NCBI GenBank assembly: GCA_913057235.1
Contig: CAJXNI010000026.1
Span: 1-40,861 of the forward strand
Length of the DNA: 40,861 nucleotides
Source: an uncultured Bacteroidota bacterium
GTDB lineage: Bacteria > Bacteroidota > Bacteroidia > Flavobacteriales > Schleiferiaceae
Direction: 5' to 3'
Shown here: one piece after another, positions 32,616-40,801 of the stretch
Layout of the letters: each line of letters starts with the position of its first letter
Position numbering within the stretch: the first letter of the stretch is position 1
Notes under the pieces: model-generated
Seen by the model: the letters and a program-made list of their open reading frames with translations, nothing else
What the model was told of the DNA's origin: nothing
Database searches by the model: none
Translations under genes and position numbers: made by a program

Positions 32616-32780
32616 GGTATTTATTAGCGGCTTTTAAAGGGGCCATTAGGGCCCTTGTTTAAGCTTGTAGGTTCCAATTTGGAAATTAGTAGGGGAAGAA
32701 ATCACGATTTACTGAGCTCCTAAATTGGCTAAATTTTTAGTTATTGCTGTCCGTAATTAGGGTGCATCAAACTTTAAATT

Positions 32781-33899
32781 ATGAATTTCAGCTATTGGGA
32801 GCAGTATGAATTAATACAAGCGGCAGACTATCTTATAATAGGTGCGGGTATAACCGGCTTAAGCACAGCCTTGCACTTGAAAAGAGCCGAGAGCCATAAA
32901 CGAGTAGTGATTTTAGAGCGTGGTATGCTACCCTGGGGCGCCAGCACGCGTAATGCTGGTTTTGCTTGTTTTGGTTCTGTTGGTGAGCTGGTTATGGACT
33001 TAAAGCACCACAGTAAAGCCGAAGTCTTGGAGCTTGTAAAAATGCGAAAGGCGGGGCTGGAGCTACTAAAGAGTTTGGTGGGCCACCGCATAGATTATGA
33101 ACCCTGCGGCAATTATGAGTTATTTGATTCTTCTGAGCAAAAGCAATGGCAGCAGCTGAAAGCAGAAATTCCGCAGATAAATCAATTACTTAAAGGGGTG
33201 TTTGATAAACCTGTCTTTGAGGAAAGTAAGACGGAATTTGGCTTTAGCGGTGTGCAGGGTATGATTTACAACCGCTATGAAGGGATGCTGAATACGGGAA
33301 AAATGATGCAGGCCCTCTTGATATTGGTACAGCAAGCGGGGGTGACTCTGCTCAACGGGGCACGAGTTCAAAAATATTCAGAGCAGCCTAACCGGGTAGT
33401 TGTGCAACTAGCCAACGGCTTAACTATTAGTGCTGATAAAGTGCTTTTATGCACCAATGCCTTTAGCAAAGACTTACTAAAAATGGAAGCTTTGAGCCCT
33501 GCCCGTAATCAGGTGCTTATTACCAAGCCCATTGAAAATCTGAAATTCCAAGGTGCTTTTCATGCAGAAAACGGGCATCTCTATTTCCGTACGGTGGGCC
33601 AGCGAGTGTTAATTGGCGGGGGACGGCAGCATTTTGCGGCAGAGCAAAATACTACGGAGCTAAAAATCACCAAACAGGTTCAGGACTACCTGGAAGAAAA
33701 GCTAAGGCAGGTTATTCTGCCAGAGCAGCCCTTTGAGGTAGACCACCGCTGGGCCGGAATCATTGCCTTGGGAACCAAAAAAACACCCTTAATTGAGCAG
33801 CTATCTGAGCGGATATATGCTGGAGTACGCCTGGGGGGCATGGGGGTGGCTTTAGGCAGTTTGGTAGGCCAACGGTTAGCAGCCTTAGCGGCTAAATAA
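32781..33899 (+). CDS. FAD-dependent oxidoreductase of the DAO/glycine-oxidase fold
   Basis: The 372-residue flavoprotein has the dinucleotide motif YLIIGAGITGLSTALHL (17-33), LERGMLPWGASTRNAGFACFGS (about 46-67, the DAO-family segment that contacts FAD) and a C-terminal GIIALGTKKTPLIEQLSERIYAGVRLGGMGVALG. Members oxidise amines, D-amino acids or glycine and sarcosine; the substrate here is unknown. It stands alone, 206 bases from the divergent E1 gene. A long stem-loop terminator lies about 170 bases after the stop. Confidence 0.9.
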   Translation: MNFSYWEQYELIQAADYLIIGAGITGLSTALHLKRAESHKRVVILERGMLPWGASTRNAGFACFGSVGELVMDLKHHSKAEVLELVKMRKAGLELLKSLVGHRIDYEPCGNYELFDSSEQKQWQQLKAEIPQINQLLKGVFDKPVFEESKTEFGFSGVQGMIYNRYEGMLNTGKMMQALLILVQQAGVTLLNGARVQKYSEQPNRVVVQLANGLTISADKVLLCTNAFSKDLLKMEALSPARNQVLITKPIENLKFQGAFHAENGHLYFRTVGQRVLIGGGRQHFAAEQNTTELKITKQVQDYLEEKLRQVILPEQPFEVDHRWAGIIALGTKKTPLIEQLSERIYAGVRLGGMGVALGSLVGQRLAALAAK

Positions 33900-34070
33900 G
33901 TAAACAGAGGCTGGGTGCCGCCCAAGCTTATGCATCTAGAAATTTATGGGGGCGCTGTAATCCACAAAGCTTAGAATCTCGTATGTAGTTGAGCGCAAGC
34001 CGTTCAAGTTAGTGGTATGGTGATTTAGTTTATGGATTAGGGGTGCAGTTTGTTGATAGGTGATCGTTTC

Positions 34071-34128
34071 AGAGGCATTGCCGAGACCCTGTTTAGTCCC
34101 CTTTTTTCTCTGGCAATGCCTCTTTTTT
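34071..34128 (+). terminator. Long stem-loop terminator downstream of the FAD oxidoreductase gene
   Basis: AGAGGCATTGCC (34071-34082) pairs perfectly with GGCAATGCCTCT (34112-34123); the stem extends by GAGA/TCTC across one bulge and is followed by TTTTT. The T-run is on the plus strand only. The 33900-34070 stretch between the stop and this hairpin shows no gene. Confidence 0.85.
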
Positions 34129-36928
34129 AATAATAGCCTCTTCGTAAACGGTTTATGATGTTGCTCAATTTCAGGTCTAAGACAAACCGCACATTGCTGA
34201 GGTAGTTAGCTTCTATGACGAACTGCCTATTGTGGTTTTGTAAAGGGAGGTAGATTTCCACAAAGTCGGTAAGAAATGCCAGGCGTATCCCATAGTCCCA
34301 GTAGGTAGCACCATCGGCCCAAGCCACATCGCCAAAAAGGCCTACGAAAGAGTAGAGAGGTACCGAGAGGTTCTGGCTTAACAGGTAGTTATTGGCAAAA
34401 ACACCGGTGCTGCTTTTAAAGCCTCCATCGGTGGTGAAAAATTGCCGGCTCCAGAGCCCGCGGGTATCACTGCGCCCAATAAAATAATAGTCAAAAAGAT
34501 AATCTTGCGTGCCGCTAAGGCCAAAGCTGTAAAAATTGTTACTAAAGCCTTGCTCTGCAAAGCGGTTGTGGAAAAACGCTCCGGCAAAGAACCGGGCAAT
34601 TAGCCATTTTTTGTTGGGCAGCATAAAGCGCTGGTCTAGTTGGGTGTAAACCTTGCTGAATTTTGACGAGTACTCCAGATTGAAGTCAAAAATGGTAGGC
34701 TTAAAAATGTTGGTGTTTTCCAAATGGTAGCCTGCGGTTAAAATGGTGTAACTGGCTAAGTTGCCGCGTACCTGGGCTGCCTCAATGTCACTGGGTAGCT
34801 CACGGTCTACCCGCACTGCGCGCAAGCGTAAGGTTTGAATTAAAGGGCTAGTAGGTTGCGGTTTGCGGATTCGGAAATTTAGGCTGGGCGAAAGCCGCAG
34901 AAAACTGAGATCTTGGTTGTAGTGGAAATACCTACCGTATACTCCGGCTGTGATTTGCCTGAAAAAGTGGCTTTTAGGCAGGGTGAAATTCCATCGGGCG
35001 GAAGCCGAACCGGTAAGCTGTTGGGTGCCGGTACTGATGTTGGGGTTTAGGTGGTACTCAAAAGGTTTTTGCACCAAAATAGAGCTGTTAGATAAATTCA
35101 CGCCCAGCAGCAATTGGTCGTAGGCATTGTAAGCTACCGATGGGAAATAAAAAACCTGCGTGCTTTGCGGTTCTTCAAAGCTGTTGTAAAAAGCAAAATT
35201 CAAGGGCTCAGCACGTTTAAGCAACCAACGCTTAGGATAGTAGCGGTTGTTTTTTTGACGATACTCCGTGTTTTGGAGGTGGTCATTCAGCACCACTTTG
35301 TCAAAATCCTCGTTGTACAATTGCACACTGCGCTGCCCTGAATGACCCTGAAACCACTCAGTAATTATGGCTTTACCATCTTTATAGCCGGTTAAGGAAT
35401 AGGGGAGATTTAAACGCCCTTCATTTCTAACGGTGGCCGTGGTTACGGTGGGGCAATGGTCTGTTTTGGCCAGCTGGTAGTCAAAAATTTCAGCCGAGTG
35501 CAAGCCCTCCTCAAAAAACCAATCTAAAGGTTTTATGCTGTAATAGACTAGCGCTTGTTGCAGGTCTTGAGGTGCAACGGCTCTCCCTAGGTTTTGGGCC
35601 CAGTACCGCGCCATACCCCGCCTAAAATTTTGAGTGCCCATATAGGCCCGCAAGTGATTGAGCAGTAAAAAGGTTTTGCCTTGCACCATTCCCTCGTAAT
35701 TAAGTCGAGAGAGGGAGTCAACCGGGTTGGCAATACTTTGATCTAAGCCCTGGCGCGCCAAAAAGAGGTACAAAAACTGATTTTGGTAGCCGTAATCAAA
35801 TGAGTCAAAATCAAATAAAGTAGCCCACCAGGCTTCGCTAAACGGCACCCACCGCTCTTGCGGAAAGTAATCTTTTATAAACTGATACTTATAGAAGTAG
35901 GGGAGGCCGCGGGCCAACCAGGGCTCTGCAAAGCCATTGGGGTGCACCTGATAGCGCAAAGCAGCCTGTGCCCGGGCATGGGCCAATTCCTGCGCCATTT
36001 TAAATTCAGAATCAGGCAGCTCTAGCGAAAGCAATTCAGCACTTTGGTATTCTCCTGTTTTATTAGCTATGTACACCCACTTTTTGGCTTGCAGCAGACT
36101 ATCATTTAGCTCGGTTTTAAAAAACCGGCTGATGGTTTTTGCGTGTGGTGCCAACTTCATTTCCAGCATGAGACTGGGTTCTTGACTGTACACTTTTACA
36201 CCCTGGGCCAAATTTAATTTTAACCATTGCGAAGCCCAGAAAACCTGGAGATTACGGCTGGTGCCGGCAAATTGATAGACCCAAAAATAGGGGGTAAGTT
36301 TTTGCGGCTTTTTTTGCAGTTTGAGGTTGGTGACGGGCTCCAGCACTGACTCCAGCCCAAGCTTTAGGTGAAAGCTATCCAGGGGCAAACTGGCATCGTT
36401 GTAATAGGTGTAAGGGTAGGTCTGCCAACCGCTGCTGTCTTTTTGGGCCACCCTGGGCAGCCAGTCTATAAGTGCTCCGTTTTGCGTATTGGCCCCTGTG
36501 GCAGCCAGTCCCTTGCGGGGAAGGAATAATTGGTAGTGCAATACCAGCGTTATGGAATCTTTATCGGCAGCAGGAAGCGTTACAAAATGCAACTCTTTGG
36601 GTTGCCTTAACTGTGTTGGCTGACCATTAAGCCGGGCACTGTCTAACTGGAGACGGCCCGTTTCTTCTGCGGAAGCGTAGTAGGCATCTACCTTTTGAAA
36701 TTCTGCTAGCTGTTGATTGTAAAACGAGTTTTTAAGGGCCAGGCTTTGAGCCGGAAAATGCAACAAAAGACTGTCTTTGTACAAATCAGCTGGAAAGCTG
36801 ATACGCGTAGAACCGCTTAACTTTTGAGAGGAGCGGTCATAGGTAAGGTCATGCTGAATAAGGTGTTTTTGCCCCAGCAATCCAAGCGGCAACAGGGCTA
36901 GAAAATAAAAAATGCGGGCCTTAGTCAT
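34127..36928 (-). CDS. M1 peptidase-like protein with degenerate zinc site fused to a C-terminal beta-barrel
   Basis: The start used is the ATG at 36928 (933 residues, MTKARIFYFLALLPLGLLGQK, a signal peptide); a TTG at 36937 would overlap the -7 box. The N-terminal part (about 25-570) follows the M1 aminopeptidase plan, but the zinc motif HELAH is QELAH (near residue 313-317) and the downstream WLxEG is WLARGL, so zinc binding and catalysis are probably lost. The last 350 residues look like an outer-membrane barrel with alternating strands (SASARWNFTLP, AGVYGRYFHYNQDL, NFYSFGLSGTQDY, VRFVLDLKLSNIINRL). The protein is presumably surface-exposed or periplasmic and outer-membrane-anchored. Its function is unknown; a binding or scaffold role is possible. 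Confidence 0.82.
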   Translation of the reverse strand: MTKARIFYFLALLPLGLLGQKHLIQHDLTYDRSSQKLSGSTRISFPADLYKDSLLLHFPAQSLALKNSFYNQQLAEFQKVDAYYASAEETGRLQLDSARLNGQPTQLRQPKELHFVTLPAADKDSITLVLHYQLFLPRKGLAATGANTQNGALIDWLPRVAQKDSSGWQTYPYTYYNDASLPLDSFHLKLGLESVLEPVTNLKLQKKPQKLTPYFWVYQFAGTSRNLQVFWASQWLKLNLAQGVKVYSQEPSLMLEMKLAPHAKTISRFFKTELNDSLLQAKKWVYIANKTGEYQSAELLSLELPDSEFKMAQELAHARAQAALRYQVHPNGFAEPWLARGLPYFYKYQFIKDYFPQERWVPFSEAWWATLFDFDSFDYGYQNQFLYLFLARQGLDQSIANPVDSLSRLNYEGMVQGKTFLLLNHLRAYMGTQNFRRGMARYWAQNLGRAVAPQDLQQALVYYSIKPLDWFFEEGLHSAEIFDYQLAKTDHCPTVTTATVRNEGRLNLPYSLTGYKDGKAIITEWFQGHSGQRSVQLYNEDFDKVVLNDHLQNTEYRQKNNRYYPKRWLLKRAEPLNFAFYNSFEEPQSTQVFYFPSVAYNAYDQLLLGVNLSNSSILVQKPFEYHLNPNISTGTQQLTGSASARWNFTLPKSHFFRQITAGVYGRYFHYNQDLSFLRLSPSLNFRIRKPQPTSPLIQTLRLRAVRVDRELPSDIEAAQVRGNLASYTILTAGYHLENTNIFKPTIFDFNLEYSSKFSKVYTQLDQRFMLPNKKWLIARFFAGAFFHNRFAEQGFSNNFYSFGLSGTQDYLFDYYFIGRSDTRGLWSRQFFTTDGGFKSSTGVFANNYLLSQNLSVPLYSFVGLFGDVAWADGATYWDYGIRLAFLTDFVEIYLPLQNHNRQFVIEANYLSNVRFVLDLKLSNIINRLRRGYY

Positions 36929-36934
36929 GGCCCG

Positions 36935-36942
36935 CAAAGATA
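36935..36942 (-). promoter_or_regulatory. -7 promoter element abutting the M1-like gene start
   Basis: On the minus strand TATCTTTG is an exact TAnnTTTG, ending only six bases before the ATG at 36928. Transcription would then begin almost at the start codon, giving a nearly leaderless mRNA. No TTG sits 19 bases upstream. Confidence 0.5.
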
Positions 36943-37011
36943 TTAACTCTTGGCAGCTGAAATCAGCTTCTTTAAAAATGTAGATAGCTTAATTGAAAGC
37001 ATTGTATCACC

Positions 37012-37941
37012 TTAAATAATGATGAGCTCTTCCTGGGCAACGGCATTGGTACCGCCCAAGCCCCAAAAGTGGGGCATGGACGGCTCATCTTCAGTGGGTT
37101 CTAAACAGGCTTGCAAAGGATGACCAGCGTTAAAACCTGACCCGGAATCTATGGCGGTAGAGTCTGTAGGGCTTTCGGCTGCCTCTTCGTCTTCCCAATT
37201 GGGAGACTCGGGGCAATTAACACACACTAGGCCCGCAGGGGTCATGATCCAGGAGTGCCTTACCATATCCCAACTCCAGTAATTGTTGCGGTTATTTACT
37301 TCTTGCAATATTTCTTCCAGCCCGGGCTCTAAGGTAACGGTGTCATTTACCGCCAGATACAGTGTAAGGTATACGCGTTGCCCGTTAATTTTCTCGCCAT
37401 CTGGCAAAACATAGTAGAGGGGTAATTCTACCGAGCCTGAGTCTATTTCGGCTTGGTATTCCAGTTCACGCGCATGCCGGTTGGCGCTCTGCCGGGTTAG
37501 GCCCTGAGATTCCACCCGCCTTTCCAGGTAACTGTAATCTGTGTTTCCCATGCGAATAGTGAACTGCACGGCCTTAATGGCATGTGTTTTTCCGTATTTA
37601 CGCCAGGGAGGCTGAAAATCAAAGTCTGAAAAATCTTGGTACTCATACCATTCTTGTACGTGCGCAGCTTGCAGTACGCTGGGTACCAGCGCACCCCTGC
37701 TTAATCGATACGGGGCCTGGCGTTGGTAAGGTACTGTTCCTCCGTTTAGCACGCAGGCACTGCGTTGGGCACTCATGCCCATCCAGGTTCCCTTAGCTTC
37801 TAAATCTTGCGGAAAATAAAGTGTGTGGCCCTCCAACTCATGTCTTATGATGTTTTGGCTGCTGGGGCGCTGTGGGTTTTCATCGCGACTGTGCGTGAGG
37901 ATAAACCCGCTGTTGGTAGGCAAGTAGGTAAGATTGCACAC
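37012..37941 (-). CDS. NRDE/TANGO2-like family protein
   Basis: The 309-residue protein begins MCNLTYLPTNSGFILTHSRDENPQRPS, the NRDE family N-terminus (Cys2 plus an SRDE motif in place of NRDE), and continues TWMGMSAQRSACVLNGG, also conserved. TANGO2 homologues are linked to haem handling and membrane lipid homeostasis in eukaryotes; the bacterial role is unclear. The C-terminal 60 residues are acidic and may be a lineage addition. It follows the NDH-2 gene by five bases, so the two probably form an operon. Confidence 0.85.
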   Translation of the reverse strand: MCNLTYLPTNSGFILTHSRDENPQRPSSQNIIRHELEGHTLYFPQDLEAKGTWMGMSAQRSACVLNGGTVPYQRQAPYRLSRGALVPSVLQAAHVQEWYEYQDFSDFDFQPPWRKYGKTHAIKAVQFTIRMGNTDYSYLERRVESQGLTRQSANRHARELEYQAEIDSGSVELPLYYVLPDGEKINGQRVYLTLYLAVNDTVTLEPGLEEILQEVNNRNNYWSWDMVRHSWIMTPAGLVCVNCPESPNWEDEEAAESPTDSTAIDSGSGFNAGHPLQACLEPTEDEPSMPHFWGLGGTNAVAQEELIII

Positions 37942-37946
37942 CTTGG

Positions 37947-39287
37947 CTAGTCTTGATTTAAGGCTTCTTTATGACTTTCTAGCGCTAGCTCTTTTTCAGC
38001 AAGGCTATGGCGGTTTACCGGTCTGATGATCAAGCGTATTTTACGGTCATAGCTAAAGTAATTGATAAACCAATTGAGCAACACCACCAAACGGTTTCTG
38101 AAGCCTACTAGGCTAATCAGGTGCACCATCATCCAAACATACCAGCCGGCAAATCCTTTAAGCATAAACTTATTGTAAAGCTCAGCCACGGCTTTGTTGC
38201 GGCCTACGGTTGCCATGCTGCCCATATCATTGTAGGTAAAAGCTTTCCATTCTTTTTTCTTGGCCTCACGGGCGAGGTTTGCAGCTAAGTTTTCACCCTG
38301 CTGAATGGCCACCTGCGCCAACATGGGGTGACCTTTAGGATTTTCATCGCTTAGCATGGACGCCACATCACCAATGGCAAAAACATTCTTATGCTGTCCT
38401 ATCTGGTTGAGTTTATTGACCAGATAGCGTCCCTTGGCAAAATCTTCGCCTTGAGCGAAACCATCAATTAAGGCCCCGCTTACCCCGGCCGCCCAAATAA
38501 GAGTTGAAGCCGGCAGTTTTTTCTTTTGGTTGGTTTTTACCATTTCACCATCGTAATCTTGTACCGCGGTGTTTAGCCAAACCTGCACACCTAAAGATTC
38601 CAAATATTCCAGCGCGTTTTTACTGGAAAAATCGCTCATAGGCGGAAGTACCTTGTCGGCCATTTCAATCAGATGAATAGACATTCTCCTGAAGTCTAGG
38701 TCTGGGTAATCATTGGGGAGCACGTGGGTTTTAAGCTCGGCCAGAGCACCCGCCAGCTCCGTACCGGTGGGCCCGGCACCTACAATTACAAAATTCATGA
38801 GGCGTTCACGCTCCTTCAAATTTTCAGTGAGAGAGGCGGCTTCAAAGTTTTGGAGGATGAGGCTCCGCAGGTTTAAGGCCTCGGGAACGCTTTTCATAGG
38901 AATGGCTAATTTTTCCACCCGCTCCATGCCAAAATAATTGGTAGCACTGCCGGTAGCTATTACCAGATAATCATAACTCAGCGGACCAATATTGGTGTTG
39001 ATAATCTGGCTTTCTGTATCCACGCTGTGCGCTTCAGCCATCCTGAAGAAGAATTTTTTTTGCTTTTTAAAAATATTACGGATAGGATAGGCAATGGAAT
39101 CTGGCTCCAGCCCTGCAGTAGCTACTTGGTATAATAGCGGTTGAAAGGTGTGGTAGTTGTGCTTGTCTATCATAACCACTTGATAGGGCTGTTTTTTGAG
39201 GTTTTTAGCCAAGTTTAAACCGGCAAAACCACAGCCAATAATGACAATGCGCGGTTGATTGGTTTCAGGAATATTTAAGTTGTTCAT
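37947..39287 (-). CDS. Type II NADH:quinone oxidoreductase (NDH-2)
   Basis: The 446-residue flavoprotein transfers electrons from NADH to quinone without pumping ions. It has two dinucleotide motifs: VIIGCGFAGLNLAKNL (15-30) for FAD and IVGAGPTGTELAGALAEL (about 168-186) for NAD(H). It also has YHTFQPLLYQVATAGLEPDSIAYPIR (45-70), typical of NDH-2, GDVASM for FAD, and AQVAIQQG, a quinone-site-like motif. The C-terminal segment GWYVWMMVHLISLVGFRNRLVVLLNWFINYF is the expected amphipathic membrane anchor. Its partner gene downstream is NRDE/TANGO2-like. Confidence 0.93.
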   Translation of the reverse strand: MNNLNIPETNQPRIVIIGCGFAGLNLAKNLKKQPYQVVMIDKHNYHTFQPLLYQVATAGLEPDSIAYPIRNIFKKQKKFFFRMAEAHSVDTESQIINTNIGPLSYDYLVIATGSATNYFGMERVEKLAIPMKSVPEALNLRSLILQNFEAASLTENLKERERLMNFVIVGAGPTGTELAGALAELKTHVLPNDYPDLDFRRMSIHLIEMADKVLPPMSDFSSKNALEYLESLGVQVWLNTAVQDYDGEMVKTNQKKKLPASTLIWAAGVSGALIDGFAQGEDFAKGRYLVNKLNQIGQHKNVFAIGDVASMLSDENPKGHPMLAQVAIQQGENLAANLAREAKKKEWKAFTYNDMGSMATVGRNKAVAELYNKFMLKGFAGWYVWMMVHLISLVGFRNRLVVLLNWFINYFSYDRKIRLIIRPVNRHSLAEKELALESHKEALNQD

Positions 39288-39338
39288 AGTGTTGAAACTA
39301 GCAATGCGAACCGTCTTTTAAGGGTTTTGTTTGGCGAA

Positions 39339-39476
39339 GGAAGATGGAAGCGGGAAGCAGGAAGACCGAAAACCGAGGACGGGAAATGGAGCTACATGTT
39401 TGATGTCCGAAGTCTGAAGTCCGAAATCGATGTCTGAAATCTAACATCTAACATCCAACATCCAACATCTAACATC
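39339..39476. repeat. Heptamer-periodic tandem repeat array between NDH-2 and the serine hydrolase
   Basis: Reading the plus strand, four 7-mers GGAAGNN (39339-39366) are followed by CGAAAAC, CGAGGAC and GGGAAAT in the same phase (to 39387). After 14 degenerate bases, 11 more units run from 39401 to 39476. On the minus strand these 11 fit GAYNTYR: GATGTTA, GATGTTG, GATGTTG, GATGTTA, GATGTTA, GATTTCA, the six-base GACATC, GATTTCG, GACTTCA, GACTTCG, GACATCA. Phase is kept across the spacer. A seven-base period cannot keep a reading frame, and the array lies in a non-coding gap (39288-39487). Confidence 0.8.
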
Positions 39477-39487
39477 TCTCTACCGAC

Positions 39488-40801
39488 TTAACGCTTAAAC
39501 ATAATTTTACGGCCCATTTGCGTAAAAGTGAGTTGGTCTTTTTCGGGGCTAAACTGCATCAGTATATCAGCTGGGGTAAATTCAAAGCGGTTAGGCGCAG
39601 TGGGTTTGAGTACAAAAGCGGCTTGACCAGTGGCCTGGGCTTTCAAAACATCATTTTCTACAAATACCTTAATATCCAGGGGAAAATTGCTGCTGCTGTA
39701 AGTTCCGGTTACTGCGTTCAGTTCTTGAGCAGAGGCGGCATAGCTGGTAAAATTGGGGATCTTAAAATCTTTGCCAAAGTAAGCCGAAAGCATGGCAATG
39801 GCTATTTCATTGGGATCCATTTGCAAACCATTAAAACTGTAGGCTATGCTAAGACCTTCCTCCTTAAAATGACCCGCCATAGAATTAAAACCATCAATGC
39901 CTCCGGTATGGCCGTACGCCACCCGCCCTTCAAAAGGGAAACTTAAAATACCCAGGCCATAGCTATCGCCCATTTCGGGCAGCATGGCATCGGCTGTAGC
40001 CTGATCTAAAATCTTACCGCCACGGAGCTGGTAAAAAAACCGACACAAGTCGCTAGGCGTTGAAATGAGATTGCCGCCCCCCAGCGGTATGCTCATGTGA
40101 GTTTCAGAAGCCGGTTCATAGCCGTTGCCCCACTGATAGCTCAGCGCCTGATTTTGCTTGTGGTTTATGGCTTTCCCTACCTGAGTGTGCTCCAACTGAG
40201 CGGGTTCTATTACTTTTTTACGCAAAAGCTCAGCAAAAGATGCCTGGCCCGCTTTTTCAGCAATAAGACTCAGCAACACGTAGTTGCTATTGGAGTAACT
40301 GAACTGACTGCCAGGTTCAAAGTCACTGCCGCCTTTTTGAATAATTTCAAGCAGTTTTTCAGCACTTTTAGGCTCACTGAGGTACTGGGTATAGGACTCA
40401 TCATCGGTGAAGTTGTGAATGCCGCTAGTGTGGTTAAGCAGCATTTTTAGGGTTATCTTTTCGGCATTGATAATTTCAGGGTAATACACGCTCAGTTTTT
40501 GGTTACGCTTGAGCAGCCCCTCCTTTTCCAGCTTTAAAATAAGCACGGCTGTAAAGGTTTTAGAAACGGAGCCTATGCGATATTGTGTTTGGGCATTAGG
40601 TCGCACACTATCGGCCAGGTGGGCAAAACCCAATTGCCTTTGGTAGATTATTTCACCGTTTTTGGCCAGGGCTACGCTACCCATGGCTTGTTCTTCTTGT
40701 TCCAGCAAATCGAAATACTGGTTTAGCTTTTCACGGTTAAATTCCTGGGCGGTAAGGCTAAGGCTTAAAGCCGATAGGAGAAAGATTGCTGCTGTTTTCA
40801 T
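39488..40801 (-). CDS. Secreted serine hydrolase of the beta-lactamase/PBP-like (S12) family
   Basis: The 437-residue protein has a signal peptide (about 1-18, ending SLTAQ) and a serine beta-lactamase-like domain with SxxK in SVSK (Ser78, Lys81), the YSN motif (169-171) and HTGG (297-300), the full class C/S12 set. A C-terminal domain of about 110 residues (LNAVTGTYSSSNFPLDIKV) resembles the lipocalin-like DUF3471-type domain often found with it. It is probably an esterase, D-aminopeptidase or peptidoglycan-active enzyme rather than a true beta-lactamase. A near-match -7 box (TACCTTAG) lies 17 bases upstream. Confidence 0.92.
   Translation of the reverse strand: MKTAAIFLLSALSLSLTAQEFNREKLNQYFDLLEQEEQAMGSVALAKNGEIIYQRQLGFAHLADSVRPNAQTQYRIGSVSKTFTAVLILKLEKEGLLKRNQKLSVYYPEIINAEKITLKMLLNHTSGIHNFTDDESYTQYLSEPKSAEKLLEIIQKGGSDFEPGSQFSYSNSNYVLLSLIAEKAGQASFAELLRKKVIEPAQLEHTQVGKAINHKQNQALSYQWGNGYEPASETHMSIPLGGGNLISTPSDLCRFFYQLRGGKILDQATADAMLPEMGDSYGLGILSFPFEGRVAYGHTGGIDGFNSMAGHFKEEGLSIAYSFNGLQMDPNEIAIAMLSAYFGKDFKIPNFTSYAASAQELNAVTGTYSSSNFPLDIKVFVENDVLKAQATGQAAFVLKPTAPNRFEFTPADILMQFSPEKDQLTFTQMGRKIMFKR

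Noticed and set aside
32636-32656. GGGGCC/GGGCCC stem between the E1 and FAD oxidoreductase genes as a terminator
   Set aside because: No T-run on either side, and both flanking genes are divergent, so no transcript ends there.
39339-39476. CRISPR array
   Set aside because: Units are seven bases long with no spacers and no cas genes nearby; it is a short tandem repeat.
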